From: Myrmaecium sp. VS I D KN 1 | Taxonomy: Eukaryota; Ascomycota; Dothideomycetes; Valsariales; Valsariaceae | Assembly: GCA_019775845.1 (NCBI GenBank) | Contig: JADQAV010000015.1 | Coordinates: 930,001 to 994,000, forward strand | Length of the DNA: 64,000 nucleotides | Direction: 5' to 3' | In this document: piece by piece, positions 14,126 through 23,558 of the stretch | How the letters are laid out: every line of letters starts with the position of its first letter | Position numbering within the stretch: the stretch's first letter is position 1 | Notes under the pieces: generated by a model | What the model was told of the DNA's origin: nothing | Seen by the model: the letters and a program-made list of their open reading frames with translations, nothing else | Databases searched by the model: none | Program-made: the position numbers and the translations under genes

Positions 14126-14841
14126 TTAGTATTCTTTTAGACCTCGAGCGTCGTCGTCATAGTCCTCCCGGTAGTAGGTCTTAGTAAACTGCGCTAGTTG
14201 TTCGTTGTCCCATCCGCAATTCAGTGTTAACCACTTTTCCATACTCCGGATACAGTCCGTCCAGCCCTCTGTCCTTGCTTTGCACCCCTCCAAGCGCTCT
14301 TCCAATTCATGGTGACGCCTAGGGTCGTCGTTGTCGTATCTGGCTATTTCTTCTTTGAGTGCGGAAATCTCGATGGACAGCTGGTCGAACTTGATACTCA
14401 AGGCTTGACGGTCAGAGCCCTCCTGGAGCAATTCGACCTCCTCCGCTTCTTGGGTAGTTTTGATTTCATGCAGCTTCCGGCGGAGGCCTTCGATTGTTGA
14501 TTGTGCCCTCGCTCGTTCCTCCGAAGTCTTACCAAGCACACTTTTCTTGCGGTCTCGTTCCTCTCCGGGGAAACACCAGTACCAGTTGCCGCTGCCAATC
14601 TTTTCGACCCGAATGCAGCTGTCCTCTGACAAAGCTTGAAGGTAGTCTTTCACCTGCATACCGTTGATGCTGGCTACGGACGGCAATATCTTCTCGAGGT
14701 CTTTGATGCTATGCGCAGCACCCGAGCTCTGGAACCAGGCCAGAATACGGGCTTGCTTGGCTGCGGAAATTGTGGATCTGGGTGCCTGTAGATTGTAAGC
14801 GTTGCTTTGCATATACACGGCAGTATCGAATGTTTTACCAT
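14126..14841 (-). CDS. mnd1: Mnd1 meiotic recombination factor
   Basis: The predicted protein is 220 aa: exon 1 is only the ATG (14841-14839), followed by a 53-nt intron (14786-14838) and exon 2 (14785-14126). Joined, it starts MAPRSTISAAKQARILAWFQ, the normal Mnd1 beginning. The winged-helix part has SIKDLEKILPSVASINGMQVKDYLQ and IRVEKIGSGNWYWCF, followed by a long coiled coil (heptads from SEERARAQSTIEGL to HHELEERLEG) and the C-terminal RWT-like segment GWTDCIRSMEKW. Mnd1 pairs with Hop2 and stimulates Dmc1/Rad51 strand invasion in meiosis. The same frame stays open upstream to 15073, but that extension resembles no Mnd1 and is better read as leader plus intron. Confidence 0.87.
14786..14838 (-). 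other. MND1 first intron, immediately after the ATG
   Basis: Donor GTAAAA directly follows the ATG, and acceptor CTACAG precedes GCACCCAGATCC. Splicing joins ATG to codon 2 (Ala) and gives the expected protein start. Confidence 0.7.
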
Positions 14842-15802
14842 GATGTTTTGTGCAGAGTATGACGTGAAAAGAAGCGCTCGATCCTGGAACCTTCGAGGGT
14901 ATGTAGTTGTTGTAGTTGTCCATGGCAGGTAGCTCAGGCGGGGTAGGTACATAAGCAACCTTAATACCTAGAAACGCTTGCACCTGAGGCATAACAAGTT
15001 GGTAGCATTCGCATATGCAAGTTTTCATGTGACGAGCTGCAGCACCATGCCCATGGAAGCTGGAAACATTCATATATGAGCAAGGCCTGCCTCATGCGTC
15101 ACGATACGCAGTCCAAGGCCATTGTAAGGCAACGAATTGAAGAAACAACAACAAAAGACAAGAAAAGAAGAGACCTTAGCTTGCCTCCCCGAAACCCTTT
15201 CCAAGACTGGACCTGACAATCTTAAATTATCGTACGGTGATTCATTTTACTAGTCCCGGCACATGATCCATCTCCACTCAAACCTATCAAGTTGAGAGAT
15301 GCCTCAGGATGCTCCGTTCGTACGAATTGCAGAAGCGCTACTATGCCGAGGATTATACCGAACTCCAGAGCGACTGGCACGGACTGCTTTGGCTTCAAAT
15401 GCCACGGTATCAGTAATAGACATTGTTCGGTCCTCCCCATACGGAGGAGCCCGTGAGTTTTGCGCAAAAGTCGATCCAGGTTATGTCTGCGGTCATAGAA
15501 GGCCAATCATTCATGAAGCCGACTCAGCTATAGGAACGCCCAATAAAGCTTGTCGGGATCCTATGCATGGGTTGTTGCTGACAGCAGTACGTGATTTCCG
15601 CAATCCAAGTCGTGTCCAGTTGCTCTTCTTGCAAGCTATCCGTGTGTGAGTCGGAGGAAAGGGTAGCAAGTCACTGAATACGTCGCACGCCTTACCATGC
15701 CTTACTTGTGGCAAACACCGATGTTGGTCGTGTGGCACAAGTGATTCCTAAAAGTAGAGGCCGGTCTTGTTATTGGCACGGCTTCCCAATCCGACTTTCA
15801 AA
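14842..15802. other. Intergenic: MND1 promoter / RRN10 3' flank; possible small gene
   Basis: 961 bp between the MND1 start and the RRN10 stop. The MND1-proximal part is promoter. At about 15310-15415 the plus strand reads a protein-like 35-residue stretch (MLRSYELQKRYYAEDY..., then stops), and on the minus strand 15506-15222 a 94-codon frame contains a hydrophobic helix (VALEFGIILGIVALLQFV). Neither is recognised and neither shows a convincing intron set, so no gene is called. Confidence 0.35.
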
Positions 15803-16306
15803 TCATGAATGGCTTTCCATAAGAGCGAAGTCGCCTGTGACATCCAAGAGGCTTTGTGCCATTTCTTCCCATAGAATCCCCAGTGCAAGAAGCGCAGTTT
15901 CATCTAGCGACTTCCAGCTCCTTTTCCCGTGGGACTGGCCTGCTGAAGCATTGAAGTCTGAGATGTAGGCGTGCAGCACTTTTAGGAGCTGCGAATCAGA
16001 AACCGCCTCCAACCCGGGCAACGCCGGACCAGTAGCGTATATATCCCGCTCTTCATATCTTTGAGGCGCGTTCTTCCTCTTGAAAAGTACCTCGTCTGCG
16101 GGGAGTGCGGCGCCAGATGTCACAGTCGTACCACGGGTATAGGAACCGGAAGGAGGATTCCGAATGATGCCGTTGGTTGAGACGTCGCCTCGCCGCAAAG
16201 GTTAGCGATATCTCCAGTAAATAAAAGATACCAGAGACCTACCTGCCGTAGCATCGAATACGTTGGCTTGACGCCGCCGACTACCAGCGTTAAGATCGAG
16301 ATCCAT
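15803..16306 (-). CDS. rrn10: Rrn10-like subunit of the RNA polymerase I upstream activating factor
   Basis: Two exons (16306-16243, 16188-15803) give 149 aa, close to yeast Rrn10 (145 aa). Shared points with the yeast protein as I recall it: an N-terminal NVFDATAG segment, PADEVLFKRKNAPQRYEERDIY, a helix LLKVLHAYISDF, and the block LDETALLALGILWEEM matching FDETSLITLGLLIEKW of yeast. Rrn10 is part of the UAF complex (Rrn5, Rrn9, Rrn10, Uaf30, histones) that activates rDNA transcription. The intron (54 nt) uses a GCGAG acceptor, which is weaker than others here; the upstream frame is open to 16387, but MDLDLNAGSRRRQ is the natural start. Confidence 0.72.
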
Positions 16307-16654
16307 AACCAAGCTGAGGTGGGAGGTGTACTTACTGTACGTTAAGTATAGAAATGAGTTTAACAGTAGGGGTACGTTTTGTATCATAGCCTGGTATTAC
16401 TAAGCACCGCGTCAAAGTCCCACTCCCAGTTTAGCGATAGAATAAAGCAGAATATAATATTATCACCATGATTGTATTCCCAGTGCTTTGATCATGTTAT
16501 TCAAGTCGGCTGTCTAGAAACAATACAACAGGACTTGTTTATATGTCAAGTGGTTACCAGCGAACAGGCCTTTCTCCCCGTAATTTAGATTATCACACAA
16601 TAACCCCTACTTCGTATGTGTAATTGACTCGAACTTCGTTACTTCCCTAATCCC
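16307..16654. promoter_or_regulatory. Divergent promoter RRN10 / CSA-like gene
   Basis: 348 bp between two divergent starts. A+T-rich around 16440-16620; no ORF or repeat with support. Confidence 0.5.
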
Positions 16655-18148
16655 ATGTCTGAACTGAATATATCCATCTTAAATCGGGCTCTTGGGTGGT
16701 CGCCGCCGAGATCACTTGAGCGCGCAGTGACTACGAGACAAGTCTACAATCTTCAGCATGCAGATCTCTGTTTCTACGGTCCTGAGCCTGTTAAGCGGGA
16801 AGAGAACAGTGTGGCAGCAGGGCAGGTTCATAGAAGCCGGCATAGCACCACTGCACACCCAGCTGCTGTGAATGCTATTACCGTAGAGAGATTCGATGGA
16901 CGATAGTGAGCATGAAGCACGAACCTTCGGCTTATCTATAAAAATCTGACCTGGTACTAGTCTCCTCTCTGGCAGCTCCGATTCTTCAATCGGCCTTTGG
17001 GATCTGGAGATGCGCGGCACCTTATCTTCACGCAATGCTTATTCCCCAGTGAGTTTCTTAAACAGGTACGCCCGTCATGGTACGCACTTAGACAATCGAC
17101 TCATCCATATGGCCATAGGACGTCATCCCCCCATAAGTTCGGGATAACCCATGTTTCATTTTATCCATTTGATTATCTAGCATTCGTCACTTCTTCCTAT
17201 GACCATACAGTGAAGGTCTTTGATACTGAGCTATTCGAGGTTACTGCGTCGTTCGGTCTTGGCTCTGTCGTCCATTCACACAGTCTCTCGCCGATTGCAA
17301 CGCATCTGCTTATCGCTTGTGCAACACAACATCCGGCAGTTCGGCTTGTTGACCTACGCTCCGGTGGTAGCACACACTCCCTTACGGGTCACGGAAGTGC
17401 TATTTTATCCGTCAACTGGAGCCCGACTGAAGAGAATGTCCTTGCCAGTAGCAGTGCAGATGGTACTGTGAGACTGTGGGATATCCGGAGGGCCTCGAGA
17501 AGCATGTTGGCACTCGACAAGGAGGACCATCTCGGTAATCATGCTTTCAAGAGCTACAACGATAGCTGGTGCAGGGCAGACCATGTCAAAGCTCATGATG
17601 GAGCTGTTAACGGTGTGGTGTGGACTGAGGATGGGCAACACCTCGTGACCGTCGGCCATGACGAGAAGATACGCGTGTGGTCCACTTCAACTGGGCAGAA
17701 CACATTAGCGAGCTTCGGGCCCAGGATCCGGAATCCTGACCTGTCTACTGTCTTGCCTGTCTTGATCTCAAGTGATCTTTTACCGAGTACAAAGGACGTC
17801 ATTTTCTTCCCCAACCAGCACGAGATTCTAGTTTACGAACTTTTTGATGGGGTGCTGTTGAAGAGACTGAAGTATCCCACTTTGAAAACGTCATGTGGAG
17901 CTCGCCATGGGGCGACTGCAGAGCCCAGTAACCGTGTCAGCAAGTTGGCCTGGAGACCGCACGACGTCGGATTATATTCCGGTCACGCCGATGGGACAAT
18001 CCATGCCTGGCTCTGTCAAAACGAAGCGGACGACGTACAGTTGGGTCCGGACAGCCAGGAAAGCAGTGAAAAACAAAAAATGGAAACTCTCGAAGGCGTT
18101 GTACGAGATCTGACCAAACACGACTTAACCTTTCAAGAGGCTGCTTGA
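16655..18148 (+). CDS. WD40 protein of the CSA/ERCC8 (Rad28, Ckn1) family
   Basis: Three exons (16655-16905, 16961-17065, 17119-18148) give 461 aa. WD repeats in order: AVNAITVERFDGRYLLSGSSDSSIGLWDLE (built by the first splice), FGITHVSFYPFDYLAFVTSSYDHTVKVFDT, the VVHSHSLSP-to-VRLVDLRSG blade, ILSVNWSPTEENVLASSSADGTVRLWDIRRAS, and VNGVVWTEDGQHLVTVGHDEKIRVWS. The phrases SHSLSPIATHLL, WDIRRAS and STSTGQNTLASFG follow human CSA closely. CSA is the substrate receptor of a DDB1-Cul4 ubiquitin ligase acting in transcription-coupled nucleotide excision repair; yeast Rad28 is the distant relative. The second intron uses the GTACGC donor at 17066; the nearer GTGAGT at 17049 would shift the frame. Confidence 0.88.
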
Positions 18149-18301
18149 TTGCGGCTGGAGGTTTAATTCGTTCGATGGATACGGTGGAAATCTGCTCGTC
18201 ATGCTTCATTTGGCACCTCCCCCGCAATAACTACGGTGTTACGATGCACCACCCGTGATTACAATTTACCAGAACGAGGGGGTGTTCGACTCTTTCGTCA
18301 T

Positions 18302-19491
18302 CTATGTCCACATCACGATAGCGACATGAAGCCAACCATCAGCATAGGCTGCGAATCTCATGAGATCTTCGAGCTTCGCAGCCATCGGAAGAACGGCGCC
18401 ATGTAACACGGGCTGTGCTACTAAGGGACTACGGCGGCTGGGGAAGAGGGTGGGCAGGATCGAGTTGGCGGCCGATCCGATAGTCTGTGGTTGCCCTAAG
18501 AAATTCCGTTAAGTAGGTGAAAAGACAACCATTATAGGTCCAGCTTACGCGTCTGTGAGTGGAGTGGACATAGAGCTTGAACAACTCGAACAACCCCTGA
18601 GGTGGGGAGATCTGAGCGGCTTTTGGCATTGGTAGCGGGCAAATACCATCTGATAGGAACATGCCGAAGTTCACTTGCGGAGTGATTCAGCAGTTTCTGG
18701 TTTACAGAGTTAAACAACGGCAAATTGTCTTGAAAGAAACCAAGTCTGAATTTTAGCGAATGGAGGCATAGAAAATGGCAGACGTCTTACATACGTTGCT
18801 TGACAGCTTCCCATAGTAGGGTAGAGTCATTTTTGCTCAGGGACATGACGGCTTTCGCGGTGCCGTTCCTCAGAAAGTCGGCCTAGAAATCCAGTTAGTA
18901 GCAGGCTTATCAGGCGCTTCTCTTCCGCTACTCGCCTCCTTGACCGAATTCATAAAGGCGTCATGCAAGATCTGTCCAGCAGGGTCCAGCCTCACAAGGT
19001 GGTCCTCAGGCCAGTTAGCAAAATGCAGAGTCAGTCTCCACAAGCTCTCGCCTGCTGAATTGTCGAAGGTGGGTGGGTCGTCTCGCGAGAGGCCGGAATC
19101 ATCGTCTGTAACAGAGTCGTCATGCGTTGAATCATGCCCTACGTATACATCGTAGAGCAAGCCGACTGGATGATGCCATTTCAAGGGAACGTTTTCGCAA
19201 GAAAACCACCCTGAGCAAGGATTGACGTCCGGGTCGATTAAGAGGGAGGAGAAGAACGACTTCAGACGAGGGAGGAGTAACGATAGGTATGATAAGCGTG
19301 GATATAACACCTTTGGGAGCACTTGCTGTCAGCCGCGTTTGGTAATTTCGATGGCAGCGGCGAGAGCGTACTATGTAAGGGTCAGACTGATCAAAGGTCC
19401 TGCATTCGGTGGCCGAAAGTGTAATCTCCAACGGGACTTGGCCATCCCAGATTCGCTGCTGTAGGTCCTGGAGCTCTTGGGACAGACTCAT
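18302..19491 (-). CDS. atg5: Autophagy protein Atg5
   Basis: Five exons (19491-19372, 19325-18936, 18882-18795, 18728-18549, 18495-18302) give 323 aa. Atg5 is the target of Atg12 and, with Atg16, the E3-like factor for Atg8 lipidation. Landmarks: start [25 protein letters not shown], then [35 protein letters not shown], the acceptor-lysine motif [45 protein letters not shown] and the C-terminal [15 protein letters not shown]. The intended Atg12 acceptor is Lys169. Intron 2 (18883-18935) has no GT donor that keeps the frame and is read as GC-AG. The other introns are GT-AG of 46, 66 and 53 nt. Confidence 0.94.
18883..18935 (-). other. ATG5 intron 2, apparent GC-AG
   Basis: Only a cut at GAG|GCGAGT with acceptor TTCTAG joins NSVKE to ADFLRNG, which is the universally conserved order. 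Reading through it would end the protein a short way after the lysine. Confidence 0.7.
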
Positions 19492-20431
19492 GACGGATGT
19501 TTTCTGATCAAACGAGATTAGCAATGCATGAAGCGCTTGCGGGCGTGGATATCACTGCACAGGTCGTACTGTGAGCTGAGGTCATCAAGATGTGCAGGGT
19601 ATTACTTCGGAGTGCCGTTTTCGCTGTTCGAGGAGAGAAAAGCTCCGACAACAGGAAGGGTCTGAGTATTTACCACTGTAGGGCAGAGAGACTGCAATCT
19701 TGCGGTGGTTAGAGCGCGCCGGCGTTCGAGCACGAGAGGACTACGTAGGTAGGTATTTACCCTAGGTGGATATTCTCCCGGCTTGCCTGAAGGTCGCCGC
19801 AAGCTTGGAGGCTACGTAGGTAGGGACTGTAGCTGAGCTCCACTGAGTAAGTGCTGTAGGTACCAACTTAAGTACTGGTTGTTTGATAGACGTGCTGGTG
19901 TAGGTAGAGAACTACAGTATATACCTTATTGGTTGGACTTATCGTGGAGTTACAGATGTTAAGGTACTGAATATGTAGTATTATATTTGTAGTATATCGT
20001 ACGGTAAGGGAAATCGTAATCTTATAGCACAAGGACTTAGCCAGTAATTTACCAGGCGAAGCCAGGATATAGTAGGTACCTATCACGCGTTTGACAAAAA
20101 AAGAGACCCCGCGAAAGAAAGAATCAATTAATATAACAGGAGAACTTGCCTTCGAATTCTTAAGAAAGAACTTATATATACTGAATTCGATCTAAAGAAT
20201 AATATTCAGAAGTTATAATTATTTATAGACTCTTATGGTTGAATTTATAGGGTCTAAGACATAGTGATATCGCTGTAGTGGGTCCTTTATTTTGTCAACC
20301 GCGTGCCTATGTAGGTGAAATGGGGAAGATGAGCAGTTCCGCAAGCCTCAGGCATAACAACTCCCCGTAAGCGAATGACCTTCCCGCTTCTGCTGCGCGC
20401 AAGCGCCCCCTGTTTTCTCTCCTTCAACACG
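19492..20431. other. Intergenic: ATG5 promoter, GTAC/TACCTA-rich patch, A+T-rich tract
   Basis: 940 bp. After the ATG5 promoter come two copies of CTACGTAGGTAGG (about 19741 and 19813), then GGTACC/AGTACT motifs. From about 19900 to 20280 the sequence is strongly A+T-rich without gene content, resembling RIP-mutated or relict repeat DNA. No ORF with support. Confidence 0.5.
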
Positions 20432-21171
20432 ATGCAAAGCACCCGCGTCTGCGTATCCTCGAGCAGAAAACGCTCGGCAAGCGCTTCTTTTCCCGAAGCT
20501 ACATCCGCTGGGCCCTTCTCAGCTAGCCGCGGCTTGCTGAAGCGCACCAAAACTGACAACGAGCTGGATACGTTAGGAGTGATCCCAGAGGATATTGCCT
20601 GGCACTTTGATGTCTCAGATTTACTGAAGTTGTCCACATGTGCCACGCCATCCGGCAACTTGCTGGACGGTGGCCCGTACAAAGCTCTTTCCATCTTATG
20701 TGTGGTGGAGGACTACCGAATACACCTAAGCCTGCTTTGGTACGTCATGACCCGGCCGAAATCTATCGCGGTATTCAGTTAACAGTTACCAGCCGCATAC
20801 TTCCTGACCTTCGTGCGCTCTCGCCACACATGCAGGTCTTCCAGCTGAGATGTGGTGAAGCACCCCAAGCCGATGAGGTAACATGCTCCGCACCGCCGTG
20901 CGAGAGGCACCAGGTCTCACCCATTCCCACAATCAGACCAGCCCATAAGTTCATCCAGAAATTGGGTCTGCTGCATCCGCTTGGAGGCGGGCTTCGCGCA
21001 CTTGATTCAATCGTGGTTGTTGATAACAAGGGAAAGCGGCGTCTGGTCCTTCCATTTGGCTGGGGCCCTGGACGCCATGTTGCTGAGCCTGTAGGGGGCC
21101 GCTCTATTGCGATGAAGTTGATTGAGTTGTTAAAGAAGACTGTCAGAGACCTTGAGAAAGGCACAATCTAG
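20432..21171 (+). CDS. Conserved-looking protein of unknown function
   Basis: Two exons (20432-20739, 20793-21171) give 228 aa. The 53-nt intron has a consensus GTACGT donor and TTACCAG acceptor and is the only one that keeps both frames. I do not recognise the family. The N-terminus is Ser/Arg/Lys-rich (SSSRKRSASASF); then comes a helical part (IPEDIAWHFDVSDLLKLS, KALSILCVVEDYRIHLSLLCRILPDL). The C-terminus is ordered and Gly-rich (LGLLHPLGGGLRALDSIVVVD, RRLVLPFGWGPGRHV), ending in a basic helix. The frame is open upstream to an ATG at 20375, so 19 more residues are possible. No signal peptide or membrane helix is seen. Confidence 0.62.
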
Positions 21172-21834
21172 AATCATGTACCCTCCACAAGACCTCGGGT
21201 GAAGGAGACTGGTTAGATCTGTTATGTAAGGCGAGGTGCGGCCGATTGATGAACGCCTGAGATGTACATGATCACAGGTGGCCCTCACAAGGCTGGGTAC
21301 CTAGGTAATGCCCATCCGCTGCAGAAGCTCCAGGCGCAAGTGCAGGAGGACTGCGCGAGGGGCTACGCGAGGTGCTGTGCCATCGCTGAACTTGCAGCAA
21401 CGTCGAAGAACATCCAATGATTGGCCATCAATCTTAGTATTTCTGAAACACATAGCATCCCGAAATCGTACGTCATGTTCCACAGTTTCATGCCTCAGGC
21501 ATGATGTTCTTGAACCTACCTAGGTACATAAGTTTTCTTTATAAGCGAGAATCTACCGCCGCACAAGGAATGCTTTCATGGGGAGCCTCATGAATCAATC
21601 TGAGCTGCAAGGCAGAAAAATACCCCCGATGCTATCGTTCTCCTAGCTTCCGGTACACCCAGATATTTACTGTAAGCTCTCCTTCTGACCATTGAGAGTG
21701 TGAGTAGTCCAGGTCGTGAGAGCGGCCTGCTCGGGCCGAAGAGTTCGGCCATCAGTCCATCCATAAAACCCGGAGATCAGTTCATGCAGCAGACTTTCCA
21801 TAACATTTTTCCATTATCCTATAATCCGCCCACA
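21172..21834. promoter_or_regulatory. Intergenic and leader upstream of the CobW gene
   Basis: 663 bp. Holds the 3' flank of the unknown gene and the promoter of the metallochaperone. The CobW frame is open upstream, and a second in-frame ATG exists at 21784. No repeat of note; CCTAGGTA motifs near 21300 and 21520. Confidence 0.45.
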
Positions 21835-22971
21835 ATGCAGCCGATACCCATTACAATAGTCACAGGCTTCCTTGGAAGTGGTAAAACAACCCTTATTCTC
21901 AATCTCATTCCTCAACTTCCCGCGCAGTATAAGCTTGCTTTGCTGAAGAACGAATTTGGTGATGTCGCAGTCGATTCCCAACTTGCTTCAGCATCTGCCA
22001 TTTCCGGGGTACAAGAACTGTTGAATGGCTGTATCTGTTGTAACCTGGTGGGACAGCTTTCAGATGCCCTCGAAACTCTTCGCACTGGCGTATCACCTGA
22101 CCGCATCGTGATTGAAACGAGCGGGAGCGCCTTTCCAGCAACGTTAGCAATGGAGGTGAACAGGCTGGCTCAGTTGACTGGCCAATATGTACTCGACGGT
22201 GTGATATCGGTCATTGACGTCGAGAACTGGAAAGGTTACGACGATACGAGCTACACCGCTAAAGTACAGGCCAGGTACACCGATTTGATCGTTTTGAATA
22301 AGTGGGAGCTTGTCAATGAACGTAGGCTGGAGGACTGCGAAGACATGATCCTTTCTCTGGAACTTGACCCACCTACACCTAGGACAAAATCGAGCAAAGG
22401 CTGGGTGGACAAGAGTCTTATATTCGGCCTCGACGCAGCCCTAGCCAAAGAGCAGCTTAGCCACCAAAAGAACGAGGACGGGCACGAGCACGAGCACCAC
22501 CATGATCATCAAACGGAGGTCGATGTCTTGTCCGTTACGTTATCCTGCCCGAACGGATCGCGTGGTGTGGACCTTCAGAAGCTTGAGAGGTTGCTGCGGG
22601 CGGCACCAAAGGACGAGATCTATCGCATCAAGGGAATCATTCGCTCTCGCATCAACCCTGGGTCTGTCGGCGAGAAAGAGCAGCCTGGTCCTGCGGACGA
22701 AAACCTACGACAATACCTGTTAAATTGGGCTTTCGGCCGATGGACTTTTACGTTGGCTGGCCCTTCACACGGCTCTGCATCGTTTTCCGCTTCGCCCAAG
22801 GTGTATAACATGGACGGGCCCGAGAGCGGGACGGATGATTGCGTCGTCAGAATGACTCTCATCACTGCCCCATATGAATCCTCCAAATGGAAAGGTCGTT
22901 TAGAGGAAGAAGGATTCTTTGGCCTCGACGATGGTAGTGATGGCGGGCTTCAGGTCAAACGCATCGCTTAG
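21835..22971 (+). CDS. CobW/COG0523 GTPase metallochaperone (ZNG1-like)
   Basis: Single exon, 378 aa from the ATG at 21835. Domain order: Walker A GFLGSGKTT at residues 11-19, the metal-binding GCICC (CxCC) motif, the switch-like IETSGSA, the G4 motif NKWE, a His-rich linker (HEHEHHHDHQ) typical of Zn-handling members, and a C-terminal CobW_C domain (WTFTLAG...RMTLITAP). The family uses GTP to hand zinc (or Co/Ni) to clients; the eukaryotic ZNG1 branch delivers zinc to methionine aminopeptidase 1. Assignment to ZNG1 is inferred from the CxCC motif and His loop. An in-frame ATG at 21784 would add 17 residues but homologues normally begin just before TIVTGFLGSGKTT. Confidence 0.9.
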   Translation: MQPIPITIVTGFLGSGKTTLILNLIPQLPAQYKLALLKNEFGDVAVDSQLASASAISGVQELLNGCICCNLVGQLSDALETLRTGVSPDRIVIETSGSAFPATLAMEVNRLAQLTGQYVLDGVISVIDVENWKGYDDTSYTAKVQARYTDLIVLNKWELVNERRLEDCEDMILSLELDPPTPRTKSSKGWVDKSLIFGLDAALAKEQLSHQKNEDGHEHEHHHDHQTEVDVLSVTLSCPNGSRGVDLQKLERLLRAAPKDEIYRIKGIIRSRINPGSVGEKEQPGPADENLRQYLLNWAFGRWTFTLAGPSHGSASFSASPKVYNMDGPESGTDDCVVRMTLITAPYESSKWKGRLEEEGFFGLDDGSDGGLQVKRIA

Positions 22972-23558
22972 CACAGCTTGATCTGTCTCATCAGGATACA
23001 TATGACCTTCAGTGGATCACTGGTCTTTGGTGTATAGCAACTCTTGAACTTACAGCCTGTTAGACCACGATCCGGTTGGATCAAACTTAGAACTAGACAT
23101 GGCGACTCGGAATCGACCATCATTTATCTTTATTCAGGGAACAACACACTACTCCACGCAGCTCAGATCCACTACTTGCATTTTCTCCCCGAATAAACCA
23201 TTGTCGCCGGGTTGTGAACATACCCGTGGTAATTCGCCGGACTACGTGCGGAGTACTAGGTGGTACCTACGGTACAAGTGTGAGTACTATTTAGTAGGTG
23301 GGAAGGACCGGATCCAGTATCAAACAGACTTAATAAGTCCTCACGTAAGCAGGGAGCCCGCCCTGGTTCTCCGGCGTTACACTCGTAAGGGGATCGATAG
23401 GCAAACGGAGCAAAACCAGCCCTGCGCATGCCTACCTGAGCGTATCTTGACCTCATGCAAGCTTCGCGTCTTCGAACTCCGTCAATACGGAAGGTCGCCT
23501 GAGGCGAGCGCTTACATGCGACTCATCTCCTTCCAAGTCTTACTATCGGTCCACCGCG
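22972..23558. other. Intergenic with GTAC/TACCTA-rich patch
   Basis: 587 bp. A cluster at about 23245-23290 holds GCGGAGTACTAGG and GGTACCTACGGTAC, the same word family seen in other intergenic gaps. A 177-codon plus-strand frame crosses this area but has no recognisable content and overlaps the next gene. Confidence 0.45.

Noticed and set aside
13134-14841. MND1 frame extended to 15073 as one long exon
   Set aside because: The extra 95 residues match no Mnd1; an ATG plus consensus intron gives the expected start.
15222-15506. 94-codon frame with a membrane helix
   Set aside because: The hydrophobic stretch is suggestive, but both strands are open here, no family matches and no introns support it.
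19700-19745. Possible tRNA (GGTGGTTAGAGCGCG...GTTCGAGCAC)
   Set aside because: Has A-box- and B-box-like words but cannot fold into anticodon and acceptor arms.
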